From positions 1 through 64,000 of the forward strand of contig NZ_JBFRBB010000001.1 of assembly GCF_040932035.1 (NCBI RefSeq): a stretch of 64,000 nucleotides of DNA, read 5' to 3'. This DNA is from Hoeflea_A sp040932035 (GTDB lineage: Bacteria; Pseudomonadota; Alphaproteobacteria; Rhizobiales; Rhizobiaceae). Of this stretch, positions 35,992 through 44,225 are shown piece after piece (within the stretch, counting starts at the first letter, position 1; each line of letters begins with the position of its first letter). Both the position numbers and the translations under genes were made by a program. The notes below the pieces were generated by a model. The model was not told the DNA's origin and ran no database searches. It saw only the letters and a program-made list of their open reading frames with translations.

Positions 35992-36861
35992 ATGACATCA
36001 TCGCCGTCCTCGGAACCTGGCGCACAGGCGACGCCAACAAACCAGCCCGCATCCCCGGTCGAGGTCCTCGCCGGCCGATGGCCGGAGCCAGGATGCGTAT
36101 TTCGTGATTTCGGTCAGGACGGTATGCCGGATAAAAGCTTACCGGAAATGGTGGTGATTCCGGCCGGCACCTTCACAATGGGATCTCCGCAAGATGAACC
36201 GGGCCGAAACTCGTCCGAACATCCCCAACATGAAGTCACCATTGCCCGCCCCTTCGCAATGGGGCGGTATGCCGTCACCCAGGAGGAATGGCAGGCGGTC
36301 ATGGTCAAAAACCCGAGTGACTTCAAGGAAAGTCGCAATCCGGTCGAAAGGGTCAGCTGGGACGATGCCAAGGCATTCGTCGAGGCGTTGAACATGAAGC
36401 TTGGCCTGGCTGAGGGAGCCGGCTATCGCCTGCCTTCCGAGGCGGAATGGGAATACGCCTGCCGGGCCGGAACGACGACACCGTTCTGGTGGGGCAGCAA
36501 GAACACCATCGACATGGCGAATTATGACGGTGAACGCCCCGATTCTTGGGGCAGAAAACGCAAAATCCGGCAAACAACGGTACCGGTGGTTGACTTCGAA
36601 CCCAACCCGTTCGGTCTTTATCAAATGCATGGAAATGTGGATGAGTGGTGTGAAGACTATTTGAACAATGACTACACGGGAGCGCCGGGCGACGGCAGCG
36701 CCTGGACGCAAGGGGAATGTAAGTTACGCGTTAAGCGTGGCGGTTCGTGGCTCTTCCATGCCAATTATGCGCGCTCCGCAGCCCGCGGCGGGATCGTTCC
36801 ACACCACCGTAGCCACAATATCGGGTTCCGGCTGGCGAGAACCTTGACTGACGCGTCTTAG
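35992..36861 (+). CDS. FGE-sulfatase-fold (SUMF1/C-type-lectin-like) protein, copy 1, catalytic cysteines absent
   Basis: A 289-residue protein covering one complete formylglycine-generating-enzyme fold: PEMVVIPAGTFTMGSP at residue 50, HEVTIARPFAMGRYAVTQEEWQAV, RLPSEAEWEYACRAGT, NPFGLYQMHGNVDEWCED, and RVKRGGSWLFHANYARSA near the end. In true FGE the last segment holds two cysteines that oxidise the sulfatase cysteine; here those positions are Phe and Ala. No sulfatase is near. No signal peptide, so it acts in the cytoplasm. The fold is also used for ligand display and for hercynine-type non-haem iron enzymes. The true role is unknown. It is one of a tandem pair about 70% identical. Confidence 0.82.
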   Translation: MTSSPSSEPGAQATPTNQPASPVEVLAGRWPEPGCVFRDFGQDGMPDKSLPEMVVIPAGTFTMGSPQDEPGRNSSEHPQHEVTIARPFAMGRYAVTQEEWQAVMVKNPSDFKESRNPVERVSWDDAKAFVEALNMKLGLAEGAGYRLPSEAEWEYACRAGTTTPFWWGSKNTIDMANYDGERPDSWGRKRKIRQTTVPVVDFEPNPFGLYQMHGNVDEWCEDYLNNDYTGAPGDGSAWTQGECKLRVKRGGSWLFHANYARSAARGGIVPHHRSHNIGFRLARTLTDAS

Positions 36862-37003
36862 TGCCTTTCCCTCCTGAAAAGAGAGAGTGCGCCAGGCAAT
36901 GCTTGAATTTCAGGACCAGGTGGACACGAGCCTTCAGTACTGGCAACTCTGCGGGACAGCCTGCACACAACAATCCCACATCCACAATATCAGAGCGTAG
37001 CCC

Positions 37004-37873
37004 ATGACATCATCGACGTCTCCCGAACCTGGCGCACAGGCGGCGCCAACGACCCAGCCCTCAATCCCGGTCGAGGTCCTCGTCGGCCGATGGCCGGAGC
37101 CGGGGTGCGTGTTTCGCGATATCGGCCAGGATGGTAAGCCGAACCAAAGTTTACCGGAAATGGTTGTGATCCCGGCCGGTACTTTCACGATGGGATCTCC
37201 GCAGCGGGAGCCGACCCGGGACTTCAATGAAGATCCCCAACATGAGGTCACCATTGCCCGCCCCTTTGCAATGGGGCGCTATACCGTCACACAGTCGGAA
37301 TGGCAGGCGGTTATGGGCAATAACCCGAGTGAGTTCGAAGGCGATCGCAATCCGGTCGACAGTGTCAACTGGGGCGATGTCCAGGCATTCGTCGAGGCGT
37401 TGAACAAGAAGCTTGGCCGGGCCGAAGACAATGGCTATCGCCTGCCTTCCGAGGCCGAATGGGAATACGCCTGTCGGGCTGGTACGACGACGCCGTTCTG
37501 GTGGGGCAGCAGAATCACAACGGATGTGGCGAATTTTGACGGCGAGCGCCCCTTCAACAGGGGCAACAAGGGAACGAAACGGAATAGGTCTGTCCCGGTC
37601 GATGAATTCGAGCCCAACCCGTTCGGTCTGTATCAAATGCACGGAAATATGGATGAGTGGTGTGAAGACTGTTGGCATGATGACTATGCGGGAGCGCCAG
37701 GCGACGGCAGCGCCTGGACGCAGGAAGAATGCATAGAGCGCGTGCTGCGTGGCGGCTCATGGCTGTTCTACGCTTATGCGCTTCGCTCCGCCCACCGCAC
37801 CAGGGCCGAACCGCATTACCGTAGCTCCAACTTTGGAGTCCGGTTGGTAAGGGATCTGGCTCTCGAGGCTTAG
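37004..37873 (+). CDS. FGE-sulfatase-fold protein, copy 2, catalytic cysteines absent
   Basis: The second copy has the same 289-residue length and N-terminus (MTSS-S-EPGAQA-PT-QP) as the first, and again the full fold from PEMVVIPAGTFTMGSP to the GGSW motif. The active-site segment reads RVLRGGSWLFYAYALRSAHR, so both FGE cysteines are missing here too. The two copies differ most in the C-terminal 35 residues and in residues 175-205. About 35 bases before the ATG are also duplicated, so each copy carries its own leader. Recent duplication followed by divergence of the binding face is the simplest reading. Confidence 0.82.
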   Translation: MTSSTSPEPGAQAAPTTQPSIPVEVLVGRWPEPGCVFRDIGQDGKPNQSLPEMVVIPAGTFTMGSPQREPTRDFNEDPQHEVTIARPFAMGRYTVTQSEWQAVMGNNPSEFEGDRNPVDSVNWGDVQAFVEALNKKLGRAEDNGYRLPSEAEWEYACRAGTTTPFWWGSRITTDVANFDGERPFNRGNKGTKRNRSVPVDEFEPNPFGLYQMHGNMDEWCEDCWHDDYAGAPGDGSAWTQEECIERVLRGGSWLFYAYALRSAHRTRAEPHYRSSNFGVRLVRDLALEA

Positions 37874-37941
37874 ACTCGCAGGACAATCAAATCGCATGTC
37901 GTGTCACGGATCACAGGAGACAGAAGGCGATGGCCGTTTTG

Positions 37942-39399
37942 TCACGTGCGCCAGAAGCGCGGCAGGAAAAGCACCATGATTGTGAAAAGCTCAAGCCTGC
38001 CGAGAAGCATGCCGGCAGAAAGGGTCCACTTGGCCATGTCGTTCAGCGGTGCGTAATTGCCGGCCGGCCCGATGACCGTGCCGAGACCGGGACCGACATT
38101 GGAGATCGCCGAACCGGCGCCCGACAGGGCGGTTGTCGTGTCCAGCCCGGTCAGGATAAGAGCGATGGCTATGGCGCCGAAGCTGATGACGTACAAAAAC
38201 ATGAAGCTCATCACCGAGGCGATGACCCGCTGGTCGATCGGGCGGCCGTTGAATTTCGGCCGGAAGATGCCGTGCGGATACATCACCTGGTTGATGTGCT
38301 GGCGGATCGCCTCGAAAAGCACCTGGAAGCGGAAGATCTTTATGCCGCATGAGGTGGATCCGGCGCACCCGCCGATAAACATAATGACAAAAAAGAATGA
38401 TATGGCGTGTGGCCCCCAGATGCCGTAGTCGGTGGTCGCATAGCCCGTGCCCGTTGTAATCGAAACCACGTTGAAGGCAGCGTATCGCAGTCCGTCAAGG
38501 CCGATATGGTATTCGCCGTAATGCGCCATCAGCCACGCGATGATGGTCGCTATCGTGAGCAATCCCAGAAAAACGCGAACCTGCGAATCCATGAAGACCG
38601 GGCGTATCCGTCCCTGCAGCATCTGCACATAGAGAATAAACGGGATCGAGCCGAGGATCATGAAGACAATGGTGATCCAGTCTATGGCAGCGCTGCTGTA
38701 GTGACCGATCGAATCGTCCTTGGTGGAAAACCCGCCTGTCGCCACCGTGGTCATGGAATGAATGACCGCATCGTCGAAGGGCATTCCGGCTGCCAGGAAC
38801 AGAATGCAGCACACCACGGTAAACCCGATGAAGACAAGCGTGATCGAGCTTGATATCTGCGTCGCCCGGGGCAGGATTTTTTCTGCCGTATCGAAGGCCT
38901 CGGCCTTGAAGAGCTGCATACCGCCGATTTGCAGCATCGGCAGGACCGCGATTGCCATAACGATAATGCCGAGGCCGCCAAGCCATTGCAGCAGGCCGCG
39001 CCAGAACAGGATTCCGGGCGGAGCATTGTCCAGCCCCTGGATGACCGTCGCGCCCGTGGTCGTCAGACCGGACATCGATTCAAAAAAGGCATCCGTATAG
39101 CTCGGTACGATGCCGGACCACACAAAGGGCAGTGCCCCGAACGCCACCAGCGCGACCCAGGACACGGTGGTCATAAGCAGCGCCTGCCGTGTCGACAGGC
39201 CGCGCGGCGTACCCCGCGTTGCTGCAAAGAGAGACAGGCCGATAAGCGTCGTCAGCATGGACGAGGCGAAAAAGACGACCCAGTCATCATTATCGGCGGC
39301 AATGTCGACAATGGCCGGCAACAGCATCGCCAGTCCGAGCGTTGCGATCAGAATGCCCGTGACAAGGATGACGGGGCGGAAATCCAGTGCTCCGTTCAA
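37942..39399 (-). CDS. trkH: Potassium uptake protein TrkH family
   Basis: A 485-residue membrane protein with the four-repeat pore layout of Trk/Ktr channels. Selectivity-filter strings are TTTGATVIQG, TTVATGGFST, ITTGTGYATTDYG and ISNVGPGLGTVIG. It moves K+ (with H+ or Na+) together with the regulatory TrkA, which is not in the window. The ATG overlaps the upstream apaG stop (ATGA, four bases), so the two are translated together. Confidence 0.94.
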   Translation of the reverse strand: MNGALDFRPVILVTGILIATLGLAMLLPAIVDIAADNDDWVVFFASSMLTTLIGLSLFAATRGTPRGLSTRQALLMTTVSWVALVAFGALPFVWSGIVPSYTDAFFESMSGLTTTGATVIQGLDNAPPGILFWRGLLQWLGGLGIIVMAIAVLPMLQIGGMQLFKAEAFDTAEKILPRATQISSSITLVFIGFTVVCCILFLAAGMPFDDAVIHSMTTVATGGFSTKDDSIGHYSSAAIDWITIVFMILGSIPFILYVQMLQGRIRPVFMDSQVRVFLGLLTIATIIAWLMAHYGEYHIGLDGLRYAAFNVVSITTGTGYATTDYGIWGPHAISFFFVIMFIGGCAGSTSCGIKIFRFQVLFEAIRQHINQVMYPHGIFRPKFNGRPIDQRVIASVMSFMFLYVISFGAIAIALILTGLDTTTALSGAGSAISNVGPGLGTVIGPAGNYAPLNDMAKWTLSAGMLLGRLELFTIMVLFLPRFWRT

Positions 39400-39788
39400 T
39401 TGAGCGTTCTCGCCATTCCAGGCACATCCAGTGAGAAGGCCGGAATGTCGACCATGAAGCTCTCGCCGTTCTGACGCTCCATGCGGTATTGGCCGACCAT
39501 CATGCCGGAAGACGTGTCGAGCGGGCAGCCGGATGAATATTCGAACTGGTCTCCGGGCTCCAGGACCGGCTGCTCACCGACCACTCCTTCGCCGCTGATT
39601 TCGTCCACCTGGCCCATCGCATCGGTGATACGCCAGTAGCGATCGCGCAGCTGCACGGTTTGATCGGAATGATTGACGATCACGATGCGGTACCCCCAGA
39701 CAAACCTGTTTTCATCCGGCTCGGATTGCTCCTCCAGATAAAACGGTTCGACCGTGATTTCGATTTCGTTTGTCAGCGCCCGATACAT
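39396..39788 (-). CDS. apaG: ApaG (Co2+/Mg2+ efflux-associated) protein
   Basis: The 130-residue start at 39788 (MYRALTNEIEITVEPFYLEEQS) matches the normal ApaG N-terminus; the frame is open 21 codons further but that part looks non-coding. The fibronectin-III-like fold shows FVWGYRIVIVNHSDQTVQLRDRYWRITDAMG, the glycine-rich GEGVVGEQPVLEPGDQFEY and GSSG-like SSGMMVGQYRM. ApaG proteins have been linked to divalent cation resistance and to diadenosine tetraphosphate levels; the biochemical activity is not settled. Overlaps trkH by four bases. Confidence 0.93.
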   Translation of the reverse strand: MYRALTNEIEITVEPFYLEEQSEPDENRFVWGYRIVIVNHSDQTVQLRDRYWRITDAMGQVDEISGEGVVGEQPVLEPGDQFEYSSGCPLDTSSGMMVGQYRMERQNGESFMVDIPAFSLDVPGMARTLN

Positions 39789-40038
39789 GTTCGCCCGCGC
39801 CCTCTGCCTCGAATCCCCTGATATCATAACGCGGCCTGTATAAAACACCATCGCGCAATGGGGAATCGGGTTTTCGGCGCTTGCTTAACGGTGAATCTTG
39901 TTCCAACACCGTCAAGCCGGTCCACCGGTCGGACCAAGCTGACGCAATTGTGAGAATTGGTGGCTTTTACAGGGCTGTGAAAGCTGTATGCATGACGCAA
40001 ACGCAATGCGTTACGGGGACCGGGAAAAGGGAGAGGCC

Positions 40039-40650
40039 ATGCTGGATGGCGCCGTCAGAAAGATAATCAATCCGCCGCTGGATGCTTGCGGCCGGCGCGT
40101 TGCGGCATTGGGAATTTCCGCAGATACAGTCACTGTCATTGGCTGCGTCATAGGCCTGGCGGCTGCCTTTGCAATCTGGCAGCACGCCTATTGGACCGGG
40201 CTGGTGCTGCTGCTGATCAGCCGAATTTTCGACGGGCTTGACGGCGCCATTGCCAAAGCAACGGAATCCACCGATTTTGGCGGCTATCTCGACATTGTGC
40301 TCGATTTCGTCTTCTACGGCGCGATCCCGCTCGGATTTATCCTGGCAGATCCCGCCGCGAACGGCGTCGCCGGCGCGGTGCTGATCTTCTCATTCTACGT
40401 GAACGGCTCAACATTCCTTGCCTATGCCATCATGGCTGAGCGCTATGATATGCACAGCACCGTGCGCGGTGAAAAATCCCTCTATTTCACCACCGGCCTT
40501 GCCGAGGGCACGGAAACAATTGCGGTGTTGTCTGCATTTTGCGTCTTCCCCGGCAGCTTTCCGGTCATCGCCTATATCTATGCCGCAGTATGCTTCTACA
40601 CAGCACTGTCGCGCATCATACTTGCCGGCCGCGTCTTCAGCCGGCAATAG
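40039..40650 (+). CDS. CDP-alcohol phosphatidyltransferase family protein
   Basis: The ATG at 40039 after GGGAGAGG gives 203 residues with about five membrane helices. The family motif is present as DG-AI-AK, then seven residues, then G, three residues, D, three residues, D (residues 57-82, FDGLDGAIAKATESTDFGGYLDIVLD). The usual Arg is Lys and the spacer is one residue shorter than in phosphatidylserine or phosphatidylglycerophosphate synthases, as in the YnjF-like subgroup. It should transfer a phosphatidyl group to an alcohol in the inner membrane; the acceptor is unknown. It converges with metZ, 15 bases apart. Confidence 0.87.
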   Translation: MLDGAVRKIINPPLDACGRRVAALGISADTVTVIGCVIGLAAAFAIWQHAYWTGLVLLLISRIFDGLDGAIAKATESTDFGGYLDIVLDFVFYGAIPLGFILADPAANGVAGAVLIFSFYVNGSTFLAYAIMAERYDMHSTVRGEKSLYFTTGLAEGTETIAVLSAFCVFPGSFPVIAYIYAAVCFYTALSRIILAGRVFSRQ

Positions 40651-40665
40651 CCCTATGGCAGTAAC

Positions 40666-41883
40666 TTAAATAGCTGTCAAAGCCCGATCGATATCGGCAA
40701 TAAGATCGTCTGTATCCTCCAGGCCGATCGACAGGCGCACAGTGGCGTCAGTAATGCCGAGTTCGGCCCTTGCTTCTTCGGCAAGGTTCTTGTGCGTGGT
40801 TGTCGAGGGATGCGTGACCAGGCTTTTTGCGTCGCCCAGATTGTTTGAAATCTGGATGATATCGAGCGCATTTTCAAAATCGAACGCGGCCCTTTTTCCG
40901 CCTTCGATTTCCATGGCGATGAGGGTCGATCCCCCGGACATCTGCTTTTGCACCAGATCGGCCTGCGGGTGGTCGGCTCTGCCGGGGTAAATGACCCGTT
41001 TGACTGCACTCTGCTCGGCCAGAAAATCGGCAATTTTCCGGGCACTTTCGGTCTGCTGCCTGACCCGAACGGGAAGGGTTTCAAGACCTTTTAAGAGCGT
41101 CCAGGCATTGAACGGCGACAGCGACGGTCCCGTATGGCGGAAAAAGTCGTGAAGGCTTTCCTCGATCCATTCCTTTGTCGACAGCACGATGCCGCCCAGG
41201 CACCGGCCCTGGCCGTCAATGTGCTTGGTGGCCGAATAGACAACGATATGAGCGCCGAGTTCCAGGGGTTTCTGGTAAAGCGGCGTGGCAAAGACATTGT
41301 CGACGACCAGCTTTGCGCCGATGGAGTCGGCGATGTCCGCCACGCCGGCAATATCGATGACCTCGAGCGTCGGGTTGGTCGGGCTTTCCAGAAAGAACAC
41401 TTTGGTGTTGGGGCGCACCGCCCGCTGCCAGTTTTCAAGATCGGTGCCGTCAATGAGTGTCGTCTCGACACCGTATTGCGGCATCAGAGTTTCGACCACC
41501 CAGCGGCAGGAGCCGAAAAGCGCCCGTGCCGCAACCACATGATCGCCCGCCTTGACCTGGCAAAGCAGTGCCGACGAAACGGCGGCCATGCCGGAAGCGG
41601 TGGCTCGCGCGTCTTCGGCTCCTTCGAGAGCGCACATGCGTTGTTCGAACATGTCGACGGTTGGATTTGCGTAACGGGAATAGATGAAACCCGCATCCTC
41701 ACCCTTGAAACGGGCTTCGGCGGCTTCAGCGCTGTCATAGATAAAGCCCTGCGTCAGAAACATGGCCTCGGACGTCTCGCCGAACTGCGAACGGCTGACG
41801 CCGCTATGCACCATTTGTGTGGCGGGGCTCCAGTTTGACGCATTCGTCTTTCTGGTTTCGGCGTTGTTGTTTTTATCCGTCAT
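40666..41883 (-). CDS. metZ: O-succinylhomoserine sulfhydrylase
   Basis: The enzyme has 405 residues from the ATG at 41883; the frame extends upstream through the riboswitch but is not coding there. It belongs to the Cys/Met PLP enzyme family (TQGFIYDSAEAAEARF, IYSRYANPTVDMFEQRM, ATASGMAAVSSALL). The PLP lysine is Lys220 in VVYSATKHIDGQGRCLGG. It joins O-succinylhomoserine (or O-acetylhomoserine) and sulfide to homocysteine in methionine synthesis. The SAM-II riboswitch and terminator ahead of it confirm the methionine role and argue against cystathionine gamma-synthase. Confidence 0.93.
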   Translation of the reverse strand: MTDKNNNAETRKTNASNWSPATQMVHSGVSRSQFGETSEAMFLTQGFIYDSAEAAEARFKGEDAGFIYSRYANPTVDMFEQRMCALEGAEDARATASGMAAVSSALLCQVKAGDHVVAARALFGSCRWVVETLMPQYGVETTLIDGTDLENWQRAVRPNTKVFFLESPTNPTLEVIDIAGVADIADSIGAKLVVDNVFATPLYQKPLELGAHIVVYSATKHIDGQGRCLGGIVLSTKEWIEESLHDFFRHTGPSLSPFNAWTLLKGLETLPVRVRQQTESARKIADFLAEQSAVKRVIYPGRADHPQADLVQKQMSGGSTLIAMEIEGGKRAAFDFENALDIIQISNNLGDAKSLVTHPSTTTHKNLAEEARAELGITDATVRLSIGLEDTDDLIADIDRALTAI

Positions 41884-41896
41884 CTCATTCATCCAA

Positions 41897-41932
41897 CAAA
41901 AAAACCGGCTTGCGAACATCGCTAGCCGGTTT
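41897..41932 (-). terminator. Riboswitch-linked intrinsic terminator before metZ
   Basis: On the minus strand AACCGGCT and AGCCGGTT form a stem extended inside by GCGA/TCGC around a three-base loop, followed by seven T. It lies between the SAM-II aptamer and the metZ ATG, 14 bases before the start codon. SAM-dependent termination of the leader transcript is the likely mechanism. Confidence 0.85.
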
Positions 41933-41937
41933 GACAC

Positions 41938-42000
41938 CCGACCTTTTAGCGACTTGTTTAACGTGGCAGCAAGCCGGTCGGCCAAATCACCACGGGATAA
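41938..42000 (-). ncRNA. SAM-II riboswitch (metA RNA motif) of metZ
   Basis: The minus strand has the SAM-II core in order: CCGTGGTGATTTG, then GCCGACCGGCTTG, then CTGCCACGTTAAACAAG, then CGCTAAAAGG. GTGG pairs with CCAC in stem P1. The downstream CTAAAAG segment is placed to form the H-type pseudoknot with the loop. This class binds S-adenosylmethionine and occurs before metA, metX and metZ in alphaproteobacteria. A terminator follows directly. The position, strand and gene all match. Confidence 0.93.
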
Positions 42001-42081
42001 GGCTTCTTTACAGCCCCGAATTCCTTGCGTCAATCGTGTCACGCTGTATTTGATAGGATGAAACAATTAGGGACCCAGGGC

Positions 42082-43170
42082 ATGGCAGGCGCGGGAATAC
42101 TGGCGGATCGGGACATTGCAGCGCTTTTCGAGGCGGGGCGCCTCGCGGCGCCGCGGGCGCTCGACGACGACCAGATTCAGCCTGCGAGCCTTGACCTTCG
42201 TCTTGGCCTTAAAGCCTATCGCGTGCGCGCCAGCTTCCTGCCCGGCCCGGGCCACAAGGTCGCCGACAAGCTGGAGCGGCTGAAGCTGCACGAGATCGAT
42301 CTTTCCGATGGCGCGGTGCTTGAAACAGGCTGTGTTTACATCGTGCCGCTTCTGGAAAGCCTCGATCTGCCGGACGACATCTCGGCTTCCGCCAATCCGA
42401 AGAGCTCAACGGGCAGGCTGGACATCTTTACCCGCGTCATGGCCGACAATACCCAGGAATTCGACAAGATGCCCGCCGGATACTCGGGGCCGCTGTTTCT
42501 GGAGGTCAGCCCGCGTACTTTCCCGATCGTCGTGCGCACCGGGTCGCGCCTGTCGCAGATCCGGTTCCGTAAAGGAAGTGCCGGTCTTAACGAGGCGGCA
42601 CTGGCGCAACTCCACGAAAGCGAGGTTCTGGTCGCCTCGGATGTTCCCAACATCTCCGGCGGCGGCATTGCGCTTTCCGTCGATCTTGAAAGCGGGCCGG
42701 ACGGCCTTGCCGGTTACCGCGGCAAACACCACACTTCCGTGATCGACGTCGACAAGAAGGCCAAGCACGACATCCTCGATTTCTGGGAGCCGATCTACAC
42801 GCGCGGCAATGGCTACATCATCCTCGATCCGGATGAGTTTTATATTCTCGTCTCGCGTGAGGCTGTGCACGTGCCGCCGCTCTATGCCGCCGAAATGACG
42901 CCATTCGACCCGCTGGTCGGTGAGTTTCGCGTACACTATGCCGGTTTTTTCGATCCTGGCTTCGGCCATTCATCGGCGGGCGGATCGGGCAGCCGTGCCG
43001 TGCTTGAGGTGCGCAGCCACGAAGTGCCGTTCATTCTGGAACACGGGCAGATCGTCGGCAGGTTGGTCTACGAACACATGCTCGAGCGCCCGAAGGCGCT
43101 TTATGGCACCGATCTTGGATCGAACTATCAGGCACAGGGCCTGAAGCTTTCCAAGCATTTCAGGCAGTAG
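42082..43170 (+). CDS. dcd: dCTP deaminase (long alphaproteobacterial form)
   Basis: From the ATG at 42082 the product is 362 residues; an ATG at 42058 lacks a ribosome site at a good distance. This is roughly twice the length of the E. coli enzyme and appears to hold two dUTPase-like halves. The first has IQPASLDLRLGLKAYRV, SANPKSSTGRLDIFTRVMADNT and YSGPLFLEVSPRTFPIVV; the second has YIILDPDEFYILVSREAVHVPPLYAAEM and GSRAVLEVRSHEVPFILEHGQIV. It should convert dCTP to dUTP for thymidylate synthesis. The leader is shared with the divergent metZ. Confidence 0.88.
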   Translation: MAGAGILADRDIAALFEAGRLAAPRALDDDQIQPASLDLRLGLKAYRVRASFLPGPGHKVADKLERLKLHEIDLSDGAVLETGCVYIVPLLESLDLPDDISASANPKSSTGRLDIFTRVMADNTQEFDKMPAGYSGPLFLEVSPRTFPIVVRTGSRLSQIRFRKGSAGLNEAALAQLHESEVLVASDVPNISGGGIALSVDLESGPDGLAGYRGKHHTSVIDVDKKAKHDILDFWEPIYTRGNGYIILDPDEFYILVSREAVHVPPLYAAEMTPFDPLVGEFRVHYAGFFDPGFGHSSAGGSGSRAVLEVRSHEVPFILEHGQIVGRLVYEHMLERPKALYGTDLGSNYQAQGLKLSKHFRQ

Positions 43171-43959
43171 TCAGCCTGTCTTTTCGGCCTTGATCGAAGC
43201 GATATCGGAACGCAGTGCCCGGATCTCGTTAAGGATCATTTCCTGTTCGCTCTGCAAAGCCTCGCGGTCTGCCGAAGCCTCGGCCTCGTGCTCGGCCTGC
43301 ATGGCCGACACGATGATGCCGATGAAGAGATTCAGCACCGTGAAGGAGGTCGCAACGATGAACGGAACGAAGAACGCCCAGGCCATCGGGTAGGTTTCCA
43401 TGACCGGGCGCACAATGCCCATCGACCAGCTTTCCAGCGTCATGATCTGGAACAGCGAATAGGCCGATGCCGGGATCGATCCGAACCACTCGGGGAACGC
43501 TCCGCCATAGAGCTTCGTCGCCATTACGGAAAAGACGTAGAACACCAGCCCCAGGAGAAGCACGATCGACCCCATGCCGGGCAGGGCGGCGATCAGCCCG
43601 CCGACGACCCGGCGCAGCGAAGGCACCATGCTGACAAGCCGCAGCACCCGCAAAATGCGTAGCGCTCGAAGGACCGAAAGGCTGCCCGTCGCCGGCAAAA
43701 GCGCAAAGCTGACCACGACAAAATCGAAAATGCTCCAGGGGTCCTTGAAGAACGCCAGCCGGTTGACGGCAAGCCGGCCGAGGATCTCGATGACGAAAAT
43801 CGCCAGGATCGCCTTGTCGAGGAAGAAGAGCACGCTGCCGAATTGCGAGACAGCCGCGGGGATTGTCTCAAGGCCAAGCGTAATTGCGTTGACGATGATA
43901 ATGCCCGTGATGAACCATTCGAATGTGCGGTTTTCTAGCAGGGATTTGAGTGCGTGCAT
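43171..43959 (-). CDS. Bacterial voltage-gated sodium channel (BacNav-like)
   Basis: A 262-residue six-helix channel. The S4 voltage sensor is SVLRALRILRVLRLVSMVPSLRR with Arg every third residue. The pore loop has TLESWSMG, the filter of NaChBac/NavMs-type sodium channels. S1-S3 carry WFITGIIIVNAITLGLE and PWSIFDFVVVSFALL. The cytoplasmic C-terminus (EHEAEASADREALQSEQEMILNEIRALRSDIASI) is a coiled coil that assembles the tetramer. Start 43959 (MHALKSLLENRTFEW) fits the family; no strong ribosome site is visible, and an upstream ATG at 43995 is possible. Role in pH, osmotic or motility responses is inferred from other bacteria. Confidence 0.92.
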   Translation of the reverse strand: MHALKSLLENRTFEWFITGIIIVNAITLGLETIPAAVSQFGSVLFFLDKAILAIFVIEILGRLAVNRLAFFKDPWSIFDFVVVSFALLPATGSLSVLRALRILRVLRLVSMVPSLRRVVGGLIAALPGMGSIVLLLGLVFYVFSVMATKLYGGAFPEWFGSIPASAYSLFQIMTLESWSMGIVRPVMETYPMAWAFFVPFIVATSFTVLNLFIGIIVSAMQAEHEAEASADREALQSEQEMILNEIRALRSDIASIKAEKTG

Positions 43960-44026
43960 GATGAATCGACCGGTCAGTTGAAGCCCCCTGCACATGGCAA
44001 TGCCTTTGGGCCAAGTCAAGTTGCGC

Positions 44027-44054
44027 TTGACAGAAAAGATGGTTGCGCCATTGT
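44027..44054 (+). promoter_or_regulatory. Sigma70-type promoter of tRNA-Gly
   Basis: CTTGACA (-35 core TTGACA at 44027) is followed after 16 bases by CATTGT (44049), a fair match to the rhizobial -10. Initiation would fall about 26 bases before the tRNA 5' end. Confidence 0.5.
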
Positions 44055-44087
44055 GAGCAATCCGGTTCGCCGGAAGCATTGCTGCCC

Positions 44088-44161
44088 GCGGGTATGATGT
44101 AATGGTAGCCTGTAAGCTTCCCAAGCTTGACGCGCGGGTTCGATTCCCGCTACCCGCTCCA
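44088..44161 (+). tRNA. tRNA-Gly (anticodon CCC)
   Basis: A 74-nt cloverleaf with encoded CCA. The acceptor strands GCGGGTA and TACCCGC pair fully, with discriminator T. The anticodon stem TAAGC/GCTTG surrounds loop TTCCCAA, so the anticodon is CCC, reading GGG glycine codons. The T arm has GCGGGTTCGATTCCCGC. Confidence 0.96.
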
Positions 44162-44225
44162 GCAATCCGCTTCCTGTAAAGTGGCGCCGGTTAGTCTCGT
44201 GTCGGAAGGTCTGTTGAGCCAGTTC

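Noticed and set aside
35992..37873. Formylglycine-generating enzymes maturing sulfatases
   Set aside because: Both catalytic cysteine positions are changed and no sulfatase is nearby.
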